Shown: positions 53,712-63,123 of the stretch, piece after piece | Layout of the letters: every line of letters begins with the position of its first letter | Numbering within the stretch: position 1 is the first letter of the stretch | Origin: Hyphomicrobiales bacterium | GTDB taxonomy: Bacteria; Pseudomonadota; Alphaproteobacteria; Rhizobiales; Rhizobiaceae | DNA: 64,000 nt | Direction: 5' to 3' | NCBI GenBank assembly: GCA_900473685.1 | Contig: UCNE01000017.1 | Span: 79,749-143,748, forward strand | Program-made: the position numbers and the translations under genes | Notes under the pieces: model-generated | The model's input: the letters and a program-made list of their open reading frames with translations, nothing else | Database searches by the model: none | Told to the model about the DNA's origin: nothing

Positions 53712-54066
53712 GCCCGACCAAAAGAGACTGAAAGCACTCCGGCGTGGATCGCTGGCCGAATACCGTGCGGCCCTTTCGCTTGTTCTCAAGGGCTACCGCA
53801 TCGTCGCCTTCCGCTACCGGACGAAGCTGGGTGAGATCGACATTATTGCACGCAAGGGCAATCTGGTCGCCTGCGTCGAGGTCAAGGCCCGCCGGTCGCT
53901 GGAAGATTCTGTCTTCGCGGTTTCGGATTTTGCACAACGCCGTATCCGCGCCGCAAGCGACCTCTGGCTCACCAGACAAAGGGATTCCGCGGCGCTTTCA
54001 ATCCGCTATGACATCATCTCCGTCACACCGTGGCGTTGGCCGGTGCATCTTCCCGATGCTTTTTGA
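53701..54066 (+). CDS. yraN: YraN/UPF0102 family endonuclease-like protein
   Basis: 121 residues from ATG 53701, inside the rsmI 3' end. Motifs are [52 protein letters not shown] with the restriction-endonuclease-like Glu-x-Lys site (EVK), and [12 protein letters not shown]. Members resemble Holliday-junction resolvases; function is unproven. Together with rsmI it forms a pair that is often followed by gshB in rhizobia; here the ugp operon follows instead. Confidence 0.93.
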   Translation: MKPEPDQKRLKALRRGSLAEYRAALSLVLKGYRIVAFRYRTKLGEIDIIARKGNLVACVEVKARRSLEDSVFAVSDFAQRRIRAASDLWLTRQRDSAALSIRYDIISVTPWRWPVHLPDAF

Positions 54067-54170
54067 ACAGCTGTGCACAGTTGTAATCGTTCCGACACAA
54101 AAGCGTTATGCGGACGTCATGAAAGGGCTTTAGCCGGTTCCTCACCTTAAACCTGGTGAAAGGAACGACA

Positions 54171-55469
54171 ATGATCAGGAAATTCACGATGACCGGCCTC
54201 GCGCTGGTTTTCTCGGCCACCTCCTCGTTTGCCGCGACCAATATCAGCTGGTGGCACGGCATGGCCGGCCGCAATGGCGAAGTCATCAACGAGATTGCCA
54301 CCAAGTTCAACGCGTCGCAGACGGCCTGCGCGCTGACCCCGGTTTCAAAGGGCACCTATGAAGAGGCGCTCGCTTCCGGCATCGCCGCTTTCCGTTCGGG
54401 CGAACAGCCGAACATTCTGCAGGTTTTCGATGCCGGTGCAGCAACGATCATCAACGCCAAGGGCGCCGTCATCCCGGCTGAAGACCTGATCAACAATGCC
54501 GGCTACACGTTCGACCGCGACGCCTTCATCGACGGCGTTCGCTACTTCTACGCCGATAGCGAAGGCAAGTTCGTCGGCATGCCGTTCAACTCGTCGGCCC
54601 CGATCATGTACATCAACGACGAAGCCCTGAAGAAGGCTGGCGTCGAAGCCCCCAAGACCTGGGAGGAGTTCGAAGCTGCCGCTCCGAAGCTCAAGGCTGC
54701 CGGTTTCATCCCGCTCGTCCAGTCGCAGCTGACCTGGCAGTTCACCGAGAATTTCTTCTCGCGCAACAACATCCAGTTCGCCACCAACAACAACGGTTAC
54801 GACAGCGTCACCGATACGACGCTCAAGGTCACCGACCCGAACCTCATCATGATGTTCGACAAGCTGAAGGCCTGGGCCGATGAAGGCTACTTCGCCTATT
54901 ACGGCGCCGGCTGGAACGACAACCAGAAGATGTTCGAAGAAAACAAGGCCGCCCTCTGGATCGGTTCGTCGGGCTCGTTCGGCGGCCTGACCAAGACGGC
55001 CCAGATGCCTTTCTCGGCAACCTTCCTGCCGTACTGGGGTTCGATCAAGGGTGCAGGCACCTCGTCCTTCATCGGCGGTGCAGCGCTGTTTGCAATGGCC
55101 GGCAAGCCGGAAGCAGAAAACAAGTGCGTTGCCGATTTCTTCCAGTTCCTGACCTCGCCGGAAATCCAGAAGTTCTACCATCAGGCCACCGGCTACGTCG
55201 CCATCACCAAGGCTGCCTACGAGCTTGCCAAGGCTGAAGGCTACTACAAGGAAAAGCCTGCCGCCGAAGTCGGCATCCAGCAGCTGATGCTGCCGGCCGG
55301 TGAATGGTCGAAGGGTTACCGCCTCGGCTTCTACCCGCAGATCCGGGAAATCATGGAACGCGAATACGGCCGCATCTTCGCTGGCGAAGTCTCCGTCAAG
55401 GACGCCTTTGACACGATCGAGAAGGAAGGCAACGAACTTCTCGCCCGTTTCGCAAAGACGGCTGGTTGA
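54171..55469 (+). CDS. ugpB: sn-glycerol-3-phosphate ABC transporter, periplasmic binding protein UgpB
   Basis: 432 residues from ATG 54171 (GAAAGGAAC upstream). Signal peptide TMTGLALVFSATSSFAA, cleavage after FAA. The UgpB pattern is ISWWHGMAGRNGEVINEIATKFNASQ, KGTYEEALASGIAAFRSGEQPNILQV and GKFVGMPFNSSAPIMY, with AGWNDNQKMFEENKAALWIGSSG later. It binds glycerol-3-phosphate or glycerophosphodiesters in the periplasm. It is the first gene of ugpBAEC. No clear Pho box was found upstream. A palindromic element separates it from ugpA. Confidence 0.94.
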   Translation: MIRKFTMTGLALVFSATSSFAATNISWWHGMAGRNGEVINEIATKFNASQTACALTPVSKGTYEEALASGIAAFRSGEQPNILQVFDAGAATIINAKGAVIPAEDLINNAGYTFDRDAFIDGVRYFYADSEGKFVGMPFNSSAPIMYINDEALKKAGVEAPKTWEEFEAAAPKLKAAGFIPLVQSQLTWQFTENFFSRNNIQFATNNNGYDSVTDTTLKVTDPNLIMMFDKLKAWADEGYFAYYGAGWNDNQKMFEENKAALWIGSSGSFGGLTKTAQMPFSATFLPYWGSIKGAGTSSFIGGAALFAMAGKPEAENKCVADFFQFLTSPEIQKFYHQATGYVAITKAAYELAKAEGYYKEKPAAEVGIQQLMLPAGEWSKGYRLGFYPQIREIMEREYGRIFAGEVSVKDAFDTIEKEGNELLARFAKTAG

Positions 55470-55476
55470 TTTGGTT

Positions 55477-55609
55477 CCCTTCTCCCCACCGGGGAGAAGG
55501 TGGCCGAAGGCCGGATGAGGGGGTGTCTCGGCGCGTTCAGTGTATGCCGCACCGCCCCCTCATCGCCTCGCTTCACTCGGCACTTCTCCCCGTTGGGGAG
55601 AAGAGGGAA
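55477..55609. repeat. Palindromic element, family B, copy 2
   Basis: Hairpin CCTTCTCCCC-ACC-GGGGAGAAGG at 55478-55500 and a second one, ACTTCTCCCC-GTT-GGGGAGAAG near 55583-55604, framed by GCCGGATGAGGGGG and CCCCCTCATCGCC. It is related to copy 1 at 4660-4773. It fills most of the ugpB-ugpA gap and could act as an mRNA-stabilising or attenuating hairpin downstream of ugpB. Confidence 0.85.
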
Positions 55610-55641
55610 GTCCCTCGCACGATCATTTTGAAAGCCCGTTC

Positions 55642-56643
55642 ATGACGAACACGCCCGCATCCCAGGCAATGTCCGCAACATCAGCTGCCCCCGCACCAGG
55701 CGGGTTTTGGCGCATGCTGGGCCTGAACAAATCCGCCGGCAAGCCGCGGGAAGAGACCGACGCCAAGCGCGTGCAGTTCAACTCGCGGCTCCTGCCCTAT
55801 CTCTTCCTTGCGCCGCAGATGGCGATCATCTTCATCTTCTTCTACTGGCCCTCGGTACAGGCGATCCATTCGTCCTTCTACCTCGAGGACCCCTTCGGCT
55901 TCGGCTCAACCTTCGTCGGCATGGCCAACTATACCGATGTGCTAAAATCCGGCGAGTATCTGGGCATCGCCCGCTTCACCGCTGTCTTCACGGCACTCGT
56001 CACCTTTTTTTCGCTGGCGATCGGCCTGCTGCTCGCCGTCAAGGCTGACGGCGTCATCCGCGGCAATGCCACCTACAAGACGCTGCTGATCTGGGTCTAT
56101 GCCATTGCCCCGCCGGTTGCCGGCCTGATGGGCATGATGATGTTCGATCAGCATATCGGTCCGCTGGTGAAGGTTGCCGCCTTCTTCGGCTGGGACATGA
56201 AGGTCGGCCTCAACTACAACGACACGGCTTTTGCGATGATCGTCGTCTCGGTCTGGAAGCAGATCCCCTACAATTTCATCTTCTTCCTCTCCGGCCTGCA
56301 GGGCATTCCGGTCTCGGTGCGCGAGGCGGCGCTGATGGATTGCCGCTCGGGCTTCCGCCGTTTCTGGACCGTCATCCTGCCGCTGCTGGCGCCGACCGCT
56401 TTCTTCCTTTTGATCATCAACACGACCTACGCGCTGTTCGACACCTTCGGCGTCATCGACGTGATGGTGAAGGACAAGGCCGCCAACAACCCGATCACGC
56501 TGGTCTACAAGGTCTATATGGACGGCTTCCGCGGCAATGACCTCGGCGGGTCCTCGGCCCAGTCGGTCATCCTGATGATCATCGTCTTCGTGCTCACCAT
56601 CTTCCAGTTCCGCTTCATCGAGCGGCGCGTCCACTACAATTGA
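55642..56643 (+). CDS. ugpA: ABC transporter permease UgpA
   Basis: 333 residues from ATG 55642; a second ATG at 55669 is possible. Six membrane helices are visible, starting LLPYLFLAPQMAIIFIFFYWPS and ending IVFVLTIFQFRFIERR. The binding-protein-dependent permease EAA loop is seen as VREAALMDCRSGFRRFWTVILP. It forms the inner-membrane channel with UgpE for glycerol-3-phosphate import. The weak ribosome site may limit its translation relative to ugpB. It lies just after a palindromic element. Confidence 0.94.
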   Translation: MTNTPASQAMSATSAAPAPGGFWRMLGLNKSAGKPREETDAKRVQFNSRLLPYLFLAPQMAIIFIFFYWPSVQAIHSSFYLEDPFGFGSTFVGMANYTDVLKSGEYLGIARFTAVFTALVTFFSLAIGLLLAVKADGVIRGNATYKTLLIWVYAIAPPVAGLMGMMMFDQHIGPLVKVAAFFGWDMKVGLNYNDTAFAMIVVSVWKQIPYNFIFFLSGLQGIPVSVREAALMDCRSGFRRFWTVILPLLAPTAFFLLIINTTYALFDTFGVIDVMVKDKAANNPITLVYKVYMDGFRGNDLGGSSAQSVILMIIVFVLTIFQFRFIERRVHYN

Positions 56644-56657
56644 GCGGGGGCGAGATC

Positions 56658-57500
56658 ATGCATCGCACGAAACTTTTCGATCATGTCATCCTGATGATGG
56701 GCGTCTTCTTCATGGTCGGGCCGTTGCTCGTCGCCCTGATGACGTCCAGCCACGAGGCCGCCGAGATTCATCGCAACGGGTTGCAGATTCTGCCCGGTGG
56801 CCATTTCATCGACACCTACACGACCGTCCTGACCAAGCAGGGCGGCTTTACCGGCAAGATCACCGGTCTGCGGATGATGATGAACTCGCTGATCCTCGGC
56901 TTCGGTTTTGCCGCGGGCAAGATCATCCTGTCGATGCTGGCGGCCTACGCGCTGGTCTATTTCCGCTTCCGCTTCGCCACCATCACCTTCTGGATGATCT
57001 TCACGACGCTGCTTCTGCCGCTCGAGGTGCGCATCCTGCCCTCCTACGAGGTGATGAATACGCTGAAGCTGACTAATACCTATACCGGCCTGATCGTGCC
57101 GCTGCTGGCATCCGCCACCGGCACTTTCTATTTCCGCCAGTTCTTCAAATCGATCCCCGACGAACTCCTGGAAGCCGCCCGCATCGATGGCGCCGGACCG
57201 TTCAAGTTCTTCATCGACGTCATCGTGCCTTTGTCAAAGACGATGATCGCGGCGATCTTCATCATCATGTTCGTCTATGGCTGGAACCAGTATCTCTGGC
57301 CGACACTGATGACCACCGACGAGAGCTTCTTTACGCTGGTGCGCGGCATCAAGCAGATCCTGCTCGTCTGGGTCGGCTCCAACATCCCCGATTACAACGA
57401 AGCCTTTGCGCTGGCGATCCTCGCCATGGTGCCGCCTGTGATGATCGTGATGATCTTCCAGCGCTGGTTCATCAAAGGCCTCACCGAAAGCGACAAGTAA
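56658..57500 (+). CDS. ugpE: ABC transporter permease UgpE
   Basis: 280 residues from ATG 56658 (GGGGGCGAG upstream). Six membrane helices: FDHVILMMGVFFMVGPLLVAL, then LILGFGFAAGKIILSMLAAYALVYFRF and WMIFTTLLLPLEVRILPSYEV; EAARIDGAGPFKFFIDVIVPLSK is the EAA motif contacting the ATPase. It is the partner of UgpA. It lies 14 bp after ugpA and 12 bp before ugpC, in a tight operon. Confidence 0.95.
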   Translation: MHRTKLFDHVILMMGVFFMVGPLLVALMTSSHEAAEIHRNGLQILPGGHFIDTYTTVLTKQGGFTGKITGLRMMMNSLILGFGFAAGKIILSMLAAYALVYFRFRFATITFWMIFTTLLLPLEVRILPSYEVMNTLKLTNTYTGLIVPLLASATGTFYFRQFFKSIPDELLEAARIDGAGPFKFFIDVIVPLSKTMIAAIFIIMFVYGWNQYLWPTLMTTDESFFTLVRGIKQILLVWVGSNIPDYNEAFALAILAMVPPVMIVMIFQRWFIKGLTESDK

Positions 57501-57512
57501 AGGAACACCACC

Positions 57513-58628
<1,116 letters not shown>

Positions 58629-58682
58629 GCGGCGGCTACCTTATCTTCCGTTCAAAAAGCGCTTGACGAACCCATAACTCTC

Positions 58683-58709
58683 TGGCTATTGATATTAAAC
58701 CAATAGCCA
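58683..58709. promoter_or_regulatory. Putative operator of the second arsR gene
   Basis: A perfect 9-bp inverted repeat, TGGCTATTG (58683-58691) / CAATAGCCA (58701-58709), with a 9-bp AT-rich spacer. A TTGACG hexamer at 58663-58668 lies just upstream, so the repeat covers the probable -10 region. It is typical of an ArsR/SmtB-family operator and differs in sequence from the operator of the first arsR gene. Confidence 0.7.
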
Positions 58710-58726
58710 ACGGGTTATGTATTGTC

Positions 58727-59047
58727 ATGCCAGATCAAGCTGCCCTTTTCAAAGCCCTTGCCGATCCGACGCGGCGCGCCATCTTCGAGGGCCTGTGCCG
58801 TGATGGCGATCAGACTGTTGCAACACTGACGGCCCGGGCTGGCATTTCGCAGCCCGGCGTGTCGAAGCATCTGGCTATCCTCAAGGGGGCCGGACTGGTC
58901 AGCGATCGCCACGAAGGCCGCCAAACCCAGTACAGCGCCCAACTCGGCGCCCTTGCGCCTTTGACCGCGTGGACGGACCAGATGACAGGCTTCTGGCAGG
59001 GCCGGTTCAACAAGCTCGAAGATTTGCTGAACAGGATGGATCAATGA
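58727..59047 (+). CDS. ArsR family transcriptional regulator (SRPBCC-linked type)
   Basis: 106 residues. ALFKALADPTRRAIFEGLCRDGDQTVATLTARAGISQPGVSKHLAILKGAGLVSD is the winged helix, and DRHEGRQTQYSAQ the wing. There are no metal-binding cysteines apart from an isolated Cys. It is a second ArsR of the same general type as that at 22785, but it shares little beyond the core. Its stop overlaps the next gene by ATGA. Confidence 0.93.
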   Translation: MPDQAALFKALADPTRRAIFEGLCRDGDQTVATLTARAGISQPGVSKHLAILKGAGLVSDRHEGRQTQYSAQLGALAPLTAWTDQMTGFWQGRFNKLEDLLNRMDQ

Positions 59048-59475
59048 ACGCGGCACCGGCTTCAACACGCACCGTCATTGTCGAACGCGAGATTGCCCAT
59101 CCGCCGGAAAAGCTGTGGCGGGCGCTTACCCAGCCGCATCTGATCTCGGAATGGCTGATGAACAATGACTTCAGTCCTGCCGTCGGTCACAGGTTCAATC
59201 TTCGCGGCGAGTGGGGTGGCGTTCTCGACTGCGAGGTGCTCATCGTCGAGCCGCAAAAAACGCTGTCCTATACCTGGATTTTCAAGCACGACGATCCGGC
59301 CTTCGATCTCAACAGCGTCGTGACGTTCACACTCACGCCCGTCGCCGCAGGAACCCATCTGCGCATGGAACAATCGGGATTCCGGCCGGATCAGAAGCAG
59401 GCCTATGGCGGTGCCAAAGCAGGCTGGCGCACGTTTCTCGCAAAGCTGGAACAGGTTGTCGCCCAGACGGCCTGA
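59044..59475 (+). CDS. SRPBCC (AHSA1-like) domain protein
   Basis: 143 residues from ATG 59044. START-like fold: TVIVEREIAHPPEKLWRALTQPHLISEWLM, then FNLRGEWGGVLDCEVLIVEPQKTLSYTW and the C-terminal helix AYGGAKAGWRTFLAKLEQVV. It is a ligand-binding or chaperone-like protein coupled to the preceding arsR by a 4-bp overlap. A small membrane protein and a YdeI-like gene follow on the same strand, giving a probable four-gene operon. Confidence 0.92.
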   Translation: MNAAPASTRTVIVEREIAHPPEKLWRALTQPHLISEWLMNNDFSPAVGHRFNLRGEWGGVLDCEVLIVEPQKTLSYTWIFKHDDPAFDLNSVVTFTLTPVAAGTHLRMEQSGFRPDQKQAYGGAKAGWRTFLAKLEQVVAQTA

Positions 59476-59519
59476 AGGTCTCCAACGGTTCTCATCACGG
59501 ATAACGACGGGAGTTTTCA

Positions 59520-59732
59520 ATGAATTCGAACATGTGGATTCGCCAGACGCACCGATGGCTATCGATCCTGTTCACGATCACCGTCATTGCCAATTTTGTG
59601 GCGATGGCGCTGGGTGAACCTCCGCCGTGGGTGGTTTACGCGCCGCTGCTGCCACTCTTCCTGCTGCTGTTCACCGGCCTCTACATGTTCGTCTTGCCCT
59701 ATGCGGTGAGGTGGCGTGGGTCAAAGGCTTGA
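59520..59732 (+). CDS. Small two-helix membrane protein
   Basis: 70 residues with two hydrophobic segments, WLSILFTITVIANFVAMAL and LLPLFLLLFTGLYMFVL, and a positively charged C-terminus. It lies 44 bp after the SRPBCC gene on the same strand. Similar short proteins accompany ArsR-SRPBCC pairs in other bacteria (recalled), so co-expression is likely. I cannot assign a function. Confidence 0.75.
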   Translation: MNSNMWIRQTHRWLSILFTITVIANFVAMALGEPPPWVVYAPLLPLFLLLFTGLYMFVLPYAVRWRGSKA

Positions 59733-59785
59733 GCCGGACGCGCCGCTTGTTGTCCTTCCCCTGATGCAATCAATCGAGAGACGCC

Positions 59786-60418
59786 ATGGCCCCTATGATG
59801 ATCACAGACATTGAAGACTACTTCACAAAGGGATGCGGCCGCTGCGAGCGTTCTGCGGGACCGGACTGTTCCACCCGGCAATGGTCGCAGGGCCTGGACG
59901 GCCTGCGCCGGATTTGCACCGGCGCGGGGCTGGTCGAAATGGTTAAATGGGGCCACCCCTGTTACATGCACCAGGGACGCAACATCGTCATCTTCGGCGC
60001 CTTTCGCGGTGATTTCCGCCTGACCTTTTTCAACGCCGCACTGATGAAAGACCGCGAAGGCGTTCTCGAAAAGCAGGGCGCGAACACGCAACATGCCGAC
60101 ATGATCCGCTTCGTTGACAGCGCGGATGTCACACGGATGGAGGGCGTTATCCGGTCCTACCTGACGGAGGCGATGGGATACGCCGAGGCCGGCATCAAGC
60201 CGCCAAGAGACACGAGCGAACTGGAGCTGCAGGATGAGCTGGTTGATGCCCTGGACTCCGATCCCGAACTTGCAGAAGCCTTCTGGAGCCTGACGCCGGG
60301 GCGCCAGAAAAGCTACGTCATCCATCTCAGCTCGACCAAAACCCCCGCAACGCGCATGGCACGCATTGAGAAATTCCGGCCGAAGATCATCGCCGGAAAA
60401 GGTGCCATGGAGCGGTAA
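59786..60418 (+). CDS. YdeI/DUF1801-like protein
   Basis: 210 residues (GAGAGACGCC precedes ATG 59786). N-terminal domain: VEMVKWGHPCYMHQGRNIVIFGAFRGDFRLTFF, the DUF1801/YdhG-like pattern. C-terminal domain: ALDSDPELAEAFWSLTPGRQKSYVIHLSSTKTPATRMARIEKF, the YdeI/OmdA domain. An N-terminal CGRCERSAGPDC has three Cys that might bind metal. It is the last gene of the ArsR-SRPBCC-membrane protein group. Function unknown. Confidence 0.85.
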   Translation: MAPMMITDIEDYFTKGCGRCERSAGPDCSTRQWSQGLDGLRRICTGAGLVEMVKWGHPCYMHQGRNIVIFGAFRGDFRLTFFNAALMKDREGVLEKQGANTQHADMIRFVDSADVTRMEGVIRSYLTEAMGYAEAGIKPPRDTSELELQDELVDALDSDPELAEAFWSLTPGRQKSYVIHLSSTKTPATRMARIEKFRPKIIAGKGAMER

Positions 60419-60420
60419 TC

Positions 60421-60520
60421 GCCGTTCCGGGCGTGGCCGGCCGGATCACCATCGGCTTCCGCGCCAATGACCTGCGGATCGCGGCATCCGAAAGCACGTT
60501 GAGAGGCTGGCAATGTGAGC
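60421..60520 (+). pseudogene. Decayed fragment of a UgpC/MalK-type ATPase C-terminal domain
   Basis: Reading GVAGRITIGFRANDLRIAAS over about 25 codons matches UgpC residues around [20 protein letters not shown], and the DNA is highly similar over about 45 bases (for example CGCGCCnnnGACCTGCGGATCGC in both). The similarity stops abruptly afterwards, and no start or full domain remains. It looks like a leftover from duplication or insertion around ugpC. Confidence 0.6.
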
Positions 60521-60609
60521 GGGCAAGACCGTAATCGGCGCGAAGGAGAGCTGACCAATCAGACATTCGCCGCCGCCCTGTAAACCAAGTGCAGGGTGAC
60601 GAGATCGTT

Positions 60610-60810
60610 TCAGAGCCTACGCGCTTCAAGCCGTCGCTTGTCTCGCTCGGCATGTTCGGAGCCCAGCTCTGTCAGACGGAACTGGCGTTTCTGAAATTCC
60701 CCTCGGATAAGGATGAAGCCTTGTTCTTCGGCTTCGCTTAAAGTCTTCAGGCTTGTGCCCTTGGGGGGAGACTGCCAATCAACGCCAGCGGCGCTGTGCA
60801 GCAAAACCAT
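60610..60810 (-). CDS. Hypothetical protein
   Basis: 66 residues if started at ATG 60810; the frame is open further, to 61104, but that part lies antisense to the next gene. The C-terminal part LSEAEEQGFILIRGEFQKRQFRLTELGSEHA looks like the end of a winged-helix or MarR-like wing. No convincing ribosome site was found, so start and reality are uncertain. Confidence 0.35.
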   Translation of the reverse strand: MVLLHSAAGVDWQSPPKGTSLKTLSEAEEQGFILIRGEFQKRQFRLTELGSEHAERDKRRLEARRL

Positions 60811-61066
60811 TATCTTGATAATCTCGTCTCTCCATTGCTGTGCATACAGCCGAAACACATAGCTTCGCACTTGCGCCACCGCAACGTCTGCGTCTGCGTC
60901 TGGCCGGATATGCCCGGCACTCGCAGACCTCCTCGATGCCACCTCTTCGAAGGCGGGCCCGATGTCCCAATCCACCGTCACCCGTTGACTTCGGCATTGT
61001 TCACCGCGATAGGGTCGAGCCAAGAATTCTGGCAAGCGCCAGCCAAACAACAGCAGGAGTACAATC

Positions 61067-61300
61067 ATGAGCGAACTGACCGTAGCGGATGCAACAAACC
61101 GCATCTATGAATCGCTCCAGGCTGATAATGCCGATATCGACACGCATATCGCCAATCTCAAGGCAGCGTTGACACGGGCCGGTTTGAAAGAAGCCATCGT
61201 CGATCCGGCTAAGTTGGTGCAGAACAACCGTTCAGGCAGAAAACTGATGCAAGCCTATTTTCGCCAGCGCGGCGTGACGGTGACCTATTCGGCTTCGTGA
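61067..61300 (+). CDS. Small conserved rhizobial-type protein, unknown function
   Basis: 77 residues from ATG 61067, preceded by CAGGAG at good spacing. The sequence begins SELTVADATNRIYESLQADN and ends with a basic motif RSGRKLMQAYFRQRGVTVTY. I recall similar short proteins in other Rhizobiales but know no function. It is soluble, without signal peptide or membrane segment, and stands alone. Confidence 0.75.
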   Translation: MSELTVADATNRIYESLQADNADIDTHIANLKAALTRAGLKEAIVDPAKLVQNNRSGRKLMQAYFRQRGVTVTYSAS

Positions 61301-61717
61301 CGCCTTCCGCGATGTCAGACAGACCGCAGCAGGCGGCTGACCTGCTTCTCTTCACTACGGCCTGACATCGAACCTTTGGCCTTCGCATGCGATTTGCAGC
61401 GCCGCATCCGTTGCGGCGCGCGCGACCGCCGGAGAAACTTGGCGGATTTCGGCCTTGGGCGGACGAGGCGTTATTTTGCGCCTTCATTCCGGCCGCTCGT
61501 ACCACCTGCTGGAATTATCCCTCTGCTCCGTGAGTGTCACCGCCCTTGAAATGGGGTGGAGGTTTGACCTGTCGCCATCACCACACATGGAACAAAAACC
61601 CATTTCTCCGAGTTGTGGGCTATTCGACCAACGCTGTGAGATTGGCCTTGGCGATGTTTGCGCGTGGTCGAAATTTCAGGATCAGGCAAAATTCGAAACC
61701 AACGATAGGAGGAAGAA
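61301..61717. other. Intergenic gap without recognisable gene
   Basis: 417 bp. Open frames here are short and lack family features. The last 60 bp contain the leader of the lipoprotein gene (ATAGGAGGAAGAA). I see no tRNA or strong hairpin. Confidence 0.5.
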
Positions 61718-61966
61718 ATGTCTAATTATTCCACTATGGTCATCGTCGCTGCGTCATGCGTTGCATTGGCCGGATGTCAAACAGCGAGCATGAATTCCGG
61801 CGGTGGCCCGGCGACACCCGGTTGTGTGGCTGGGACGGTTGGGGGCGCCGTTGTGGGCGGTGTGGCGGGCTCTGCAATCGGGTCCGGTACCGGCCAACTC
61901 TGGGCCGTTGGCGCCGGCGCAACATTGGGCGGTGCTGCCGGTTCTGCAATCGCGTGCCGCCGCTAA
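61718..61966 (+). CDS. Glycine-zipper lipoprotein
   Basis: 82 residues with AGGAGGAAG upstream. Lipobox VALAGC with the acylated Cys at position 20. The mature part is a glycine-zipper stretch (GTVGGAVVGGVAGSAIGSGT and VGAGATLGGAAGSAIA), as in the 17-kDa surface antigen/SlyB-like family, which inserts in or stabilises the outer membrane. Possibly envelope-stress related. A terminator follows about 90 bp downstream. Confidence 0.9.
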   Translation: MSNYSTMVIVAASCVALAGCQTASMNSGGGPATPGCVAGTVGGAVVGGVAGSAIGSGTGQLWAVGAGATLGGAAGSAIACRR

Positions 61967-62053
61967 CGGTTTCCCGCAAGGCAGGTGGCGAAATACATGC
62001 GTCACTTGCCTGAAAAATAATTGGATTTGTTCATTTGCCGTCATGACCTTAAA

Positions 62054-62087
62054 GGCCCTCGGCGTGTAAGGCGCACCGAGGGCTTTT
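62054..62087 (+). terminator. Rho-independent terminator of the lipoprotein gene
   Basis: Stem GCCCTCGG / CCGAGGGC (62055-62062 and 62076-62083), 13-nt loop, then TTTT (62084-62087). Confidence 0.8.
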
Positions 62088-62135
62088 CTGCGTCAAATGG
62101 CAGGCCTAGTTCCCAAAAATAATGCCGTGTTCGCC

Positions 62136-62927
62136 TCAGAGCGTGTCGATCAGTCCTCCGTCGACGCGCATGGATGCCCCGGTCGTCGCGGATGCCAATG
62201 GCGAGGCGAGATAGGTCACGAGATTGGCAACCTCTTCGACGCTGGTCGCGCGCTGAATAATCGAACTGGCGCGATGCGTCTTGACGAAGTCCGCCGCAAG
62301 CTCCTCGATCGGCTTGCCTGTCTTTGCACGCTCTTCGGCAAGCATCGCCTCGACGCCTTCCGACAGGGTTGGACCGGGGAGGACCGAGTTCACCGTGACG
62401 CCAGTGCCCGCCATGCGCTTGGCCAGCCCACGGGCAACCGCGATATCCGCCGTCTTGCTCACGCCGTAATGGATCATTTCCACCGGAATATTAAAGCCGG
62501 ATTCCGACGCGATGAAGATCACGCGACCCCAGTCGCGGGCCTGCATGCCCGGAAGGTAAGCGCGCGACAGCCGGACGGCCGACATGACGTTGACCTGCCA
62601 GTGGCGATCCCACACCGCGTCGCTCGCCTCGAAAAAGTCGAGCGGCTGAAAAATGCCCGCGTTGTTGATGAGGATGTCCACATGAGGAATCTTGCCGACG
62701 AGAGCATCACATCCTTCAGCGGTTGCAACATCGGCTGCGACGGCGGCGACTGTGCCCCCGGCCCCTTCGCCTCTCAAGCGTTCGGCGGCCTTGGCGGTCT
62801 TTTCGTCAGACCGTCCATTGATCACCACGTCCGCGCCTGCCCTCGCAAGCTGGCGGGCGATCGCGTAGCCGATGCCTTCGGTAGATCCAGTAATCAGAGC
62901 GGTTTTGCCTGCGAGGTCGATCTGCAT
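62136..62927 (-). CDS. SDR family oxidoreductase
   Basis: 263 residues from ATG 62927 (AAGGAG upstream). Classical SDR: TALITGSTEGIGYAIARQLA (TGxxxGIG), INNAGIFQPLDFF (NNAG), catalytic Ser in IFIASESG, and YGVSK as Tyr-x-x-x-Lys. It ends TTGASMRVDGGLIDTL. Substrate unknown. It is divergent from a DHFR-like gene; the 196-bp gap carries CTTG-caaatta-CAAG near 63074-63088, a possible operator for an unlinked regulator. Confidence 0.93.
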   Translation of the reverse strand: MQIDLAGKTALITGSTEGIGYAIARQLARAGADVVINGRSDEKTAKAAERLRGEGAGGTVAAVAADVATAEGCDALVGKIPHVDILINNAGIFQPLDFFEASDAVWDRHWQVNVMSAVRLSRAYLPGMQARDWGRVIFIASESGFNIPVEMIHYGVSKTADIAVARGLAKRMAGTGVTVNSVLPGPTLSEGVEAMLAEERAKTGKPIEELAADFVKTHRASSIIQRATSVEEVANLVTYLASPLASATTGASMRVDGGLIDTL

Positions 62928-63123
62928 CTGCTGCTCCTTGTGAGGTTGAGCCCACAAGGTATGAACTTGCGGCCGATCCCGCAACAGCCCGCGCAGGCCT
63001 CGTTTGCGGGAAGTACGATTCCCTCCATACCGCTTGCGATTTGCAGACAGTTTCGATAGCGTTGCACCACTTGCAAATTACAAGCAGTCCGATCTGTGAA
63101 CCCACTTTGAGAAGGGACCGGTC

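Noticed and set aside
54067..54170. Pho box upstream of ugpB
   Set aside because: CTGTGCACAGTTGTAATCG has some resemblance, but no two CTGTCAT-like repeats at proper spacing are present.
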